Origin: a bacterium HR23
Lineage (GTDB): Bacteria > Chloroflexota > Dehalococcoidia > Lucifugimonadales > HRBIN23
Length of the DNA stretch: 15,462 nt
Direction of reading: 5' to 3'
Assembly (NCBI GenBank): GCA_002923335.1
Contig: BEHZ01000028.1
Coordinates: forward strand, 1 to 15,462
A program made the position numbers and the translations under genes. Positions within the stretch are counted from its first letter, which is position 1. Each line of letters starts with the position of its first letter. Below are positions 13,719 to 15,462 of this stretch, piece after piece. The notes beneath the pieces are model-generated. The model was given only the letters and a program-made list of their open reading frames with translations, was not told where the DNA came from and did no database searches.

Positions 13719-15407
13719 TTAGACGGGGCCGGGATTGGTAACCGCCCCCTGGGCAGAGGAGCCGACCAGACGGGCATACTTGCCCAGCGCCCCGCCGTAG
13801 GGGATGGGGCGGGGACGCCACAGGGCACGCCGGCGGTCCAGTTCCTCCTTGGGCACCTCCACCTCCAGACGACGGTTGGCCACATCCAGGAGGATGGGGT
13901 CCCCCTCCTGCACCAGGGCGATGGGGCCGCCGACCGCCGCCTCGGGGGCCACATGTCCCACCATGGGGCCACGGGTCGCCCCGGAGAAGCGTCCGTCGGT
14001 AATCAGGAACACCTGCTCCCCGATGCCCTGTCCCACCAGGGCGGCGGTAACCGCCAGCATCTCCCGCATGCCGGGGCCACCCTTGGGGCCTTCGTAGCGG
14101 ATGATCACCGCATCCCCCGGGCGGATACGGCGCTCCTGCACAGCCCTAAAGCAATCCTCCTCGCAATCAAAGACCCGTGCGGGGCCACGGAAGGTGAGGG
14201 TCTTCAGGCCCGTGGTCTTGATAATGGCCCCTTCGGGAGCCAGGCTCCCCTTCAGCACCACCAGGGAACCGCTGGGGCCAAGGGGGTTACTCACGGGGCG
14301 CACCACCGGCTGGTGAGGGTTGAAACGGTAGCGGGACAGGTTTTCGGCTACCGTTTTGCCCGTTACCGTGACGGGGTCGCCGTGGAGAAGGCCCGCCTCC
14401 CATAAGGCCCGCATCACCAGGGGGACGCCTCCCACCGCATCCAGGTCGGCCATTGTGAAGCGCCCCGCCGGCTTCATATCGCAGATAAGGGGCGTCTGCC
14501 TGCTGATGCGGTCAAAGTCGTCTAAGGAGAGGGGCACGCCCGCCTCGTGGGCCAGGGCCAAGAGGTGCAAGACGGCGTTGGTGGAACCGCCCATGGCCTC
14601 CACCACAGTGATGGCGTTCTCAAAGGCCTTACGGGTGAGGATGTCCCGGGGGCGGATGCCCTCCTCCAGCAGGCGGAGCACCAGTGCCCCTGCCTGGAAG
14701 GACGCCTGGAGGCGTCGGGCGTCCACGGCGGGGATGGAGGCGGAGCCGGGTGGGGCCAGGCCCAGGGCCTCGCTGGCGCTGGCCATGGTGTTGGCGGTGA
14801 ACAGACCCCCACAGGAGCCGGGGCCGGGGCAGGCGCAGGCCTCTATCTCTTCCAGTTCCTCCTGGGTAAGGGCCCCCGTTTGATACTGCCCCACCGCCTC
14901 GTAGACATCCTGAACGGTCAGGGCCTTGCCCCGCCAGTGGCCGGGCAGAATGGTGCCCCCGTAAAGGAAGACACCGGGGATATTCAAGCGGGCCAGGGCC
15001 ATCATAGAGCCGGGGATGGTCTTGTCGCACCCGGCCATGGTTACCAGGCCATCCAGGCCGTGGGCGAAGCAGACCAGTTCAATGGAATCGGCGATGACCT
15101 CTCGGCTCACCAGGGACGCCTTCATCCCCTGGTGGCCCATGGCGATGGCGTCGCTGATGCAGATGGTGCCGAACTCAATGGGCGTCCCCCCGGCGGAGCG
15201 GACGCCCTCCCGCACCTTGGGGGCCAGGCGGTCAAGATGGTAGTTGCAGGGGGTAACCTCGCTGGCGGTGTTGGCGATGGCAATGAGGGGGCGTTGCAGG
15301 TCCTCATGGGTAAGGCCCATGGCCAGGAACATGGCACGGTGGGGCGCCCGCTCGGTGCCTTCCACCACTCGGCGACTGCGATGCTTCGGGTCACCGGCAG
15401 GGCACAT
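13719..15407 (-). CDS. ilvD: Dihydroxy-acid dehydratase
   Basis: Dehydrates 2,3-dihydroxy-3-methyl(pent)anoates to 2-oxo acids in isoleucine, valine, leucine and pantothenate synthesis. The 562-residue product has the usual length. Seen: cluster cysteines Cys54 (TPCNYH), Cys127 (AGCDKT) and Cys199 (GSCGG), the three ligands expected for a [2Fe-2S] enzyme of the M. tuberculosis type; Asp86 (ISDAIAMGH) and Lys129 for the Mg site; and the catalytic Ser475 in TDGRFSGATRG. The ATG at 15407 has GGAGGA about 5 bases upstream; an ATG at 15458 is in frame but the extra 17 residues do not look conserved and its upstream is outside the window. It reads toward ino1, 156 bases away, with a separate ino1 promoter between, so the two may be only partly co-transcribed. 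Its own promoter is at or beyond the right edge. Confidence 0.97.
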   Translation of the reverse strand: MCPAGDPKHRSRRVVEGTERAPHRAMFLAMGLTHEDLQRPLIAIANTASEVTPCNYHLDRLAPKVREGVRSAGGTPIEFGTICISDAIAMGHQGMKASLVSREVIADSIELVCFAHGLDGLVTMAGCDKTIPGSMMALARLNIPGVFLYGGTILPGHWRGKALTVQDVYEAVGQYQTGALTQEELEEIEACACPGPGSCGGLFTANTMASASEALGLAPPGSASIPAVDARRLQASFQAGALVLRLLEEGIRPRDILTRKAFENAITVVEAMGGSTNAVLHLLALAHEAGVPLSLDDFDRISRQTPLICDMKPAGRFTMADLDAVGGVPLVMRALWEAGLLHGDPVTVTGKTVAENLSRYRFNPHQPVVRPVSNPLGPSGSLVVLKGSLAPEGAIIKTTGLKTLTFRGPARVFDCEEDCFRAVQERRIRPGDAVIIRYEGPKGGPGMREMLAVTAALVGQGIGEQVFLITDGRFSGATRGPMVGHVAPEAAVGGPIALVQEGDPILLDVANRRLEVEVPKEELDRRRALWRPRPIPYGGALGKYARLVGSSAQGAVTNPGPV

Positions 15408-15462
15408 GGCGGTCCTCCGAAAGGGCTTTTGAAGAAAAGATACCCCCTTTGCCTCCATGGGG

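Noticed and set aside
12789..14405. 538-codon plus-strand open frame opposite ino1 and ilvD
   Set aside because: It spans two well-supported minus-strand genes and their promoter gap, and its translation is low-complexity His/Gly/Gln-rich antisense sequence.

Overview
The window is G+C-rich and gene-dense, with no ribosomal RNA, tRNA, insertion sequence or CRISPR array that I could see. It looks like a chromosomal segment of a high-G+C bacterium. The mix of genes is a Thermotoga-like DAHP synthase, an AroH-type chorismate mutase, an actinobacterial-type inositol-phosphate synthase with a PimA-like glycosyltransferase, and a CbbQ/NorD-like pair. This would fit Chloroflexota (Dehalococcoidia/SAR202-like), but that assignment is inference from gene flavour, not proof.

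Layout. (1) 2-922, plus strand: the 3' part of a sulfatase/alkaline-phosphatase-superfamily gene cut by the left edge. It converges on the next operon, with a strong 14-bp hairpin between them. (2) 4038 down to 949, minus strand: CPBP intramembrane protease, trpA, aroH (chorismate mutase) and aroF (DAHP synthase), an aromatic amino-acid operon with GTGA coupling between trpA and aroH. (3) 4039-4282: a divergent promoter region. (4) 4283-10013, plus strand: coaE, a CbbQ/NorQ-type AAA+ ATPase, a CoA-pyrophosphatase-like Nudix hydrolase, a 1075-residue NorD/CbbO-type VWA protein and an unrecognised 121-residue protein. Spacings are a few bases or overlaps, so this is probably one transcript. (5) 13562 down to 10020, minus strand: ino1, a PimA-like glycosyltransferase, a phosphatidylinositol-phosphate-synthase-like enzyme and an alpha/beta hydrolase, coupled by ATGA and GTGA overlaps. 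They are preceded by a good sigma-70-like promoter whose -10 lies inside a perfect dyad. (6) 15407 down to 13719, minus strand: ilvD.

How the genes fit together. The aromatic operon makes the first-step enzyme of the shikimate pathway, the first committed enzyme toward Phe/Tyr, and the alpha subunit of tryptophan synthase (trpB is not nearby). The inositol operon can be read as a pathway: glucose-6-phosphate to inositol-phosphate (Ino1), transfer to CDP-diacylglycerol (PgsA-like), then glycosylation of the inositol lipid (PimA-like). The best candidate for a poorly described system is the coaE / CbbQ-like / Nudix / NorD-like / orf121 operon. It is an AAA+ plus VWA remodelling pair with no Rubisco or nitric-oxide-reductase client nearby, and with two CoA-related enzymes interleaved.
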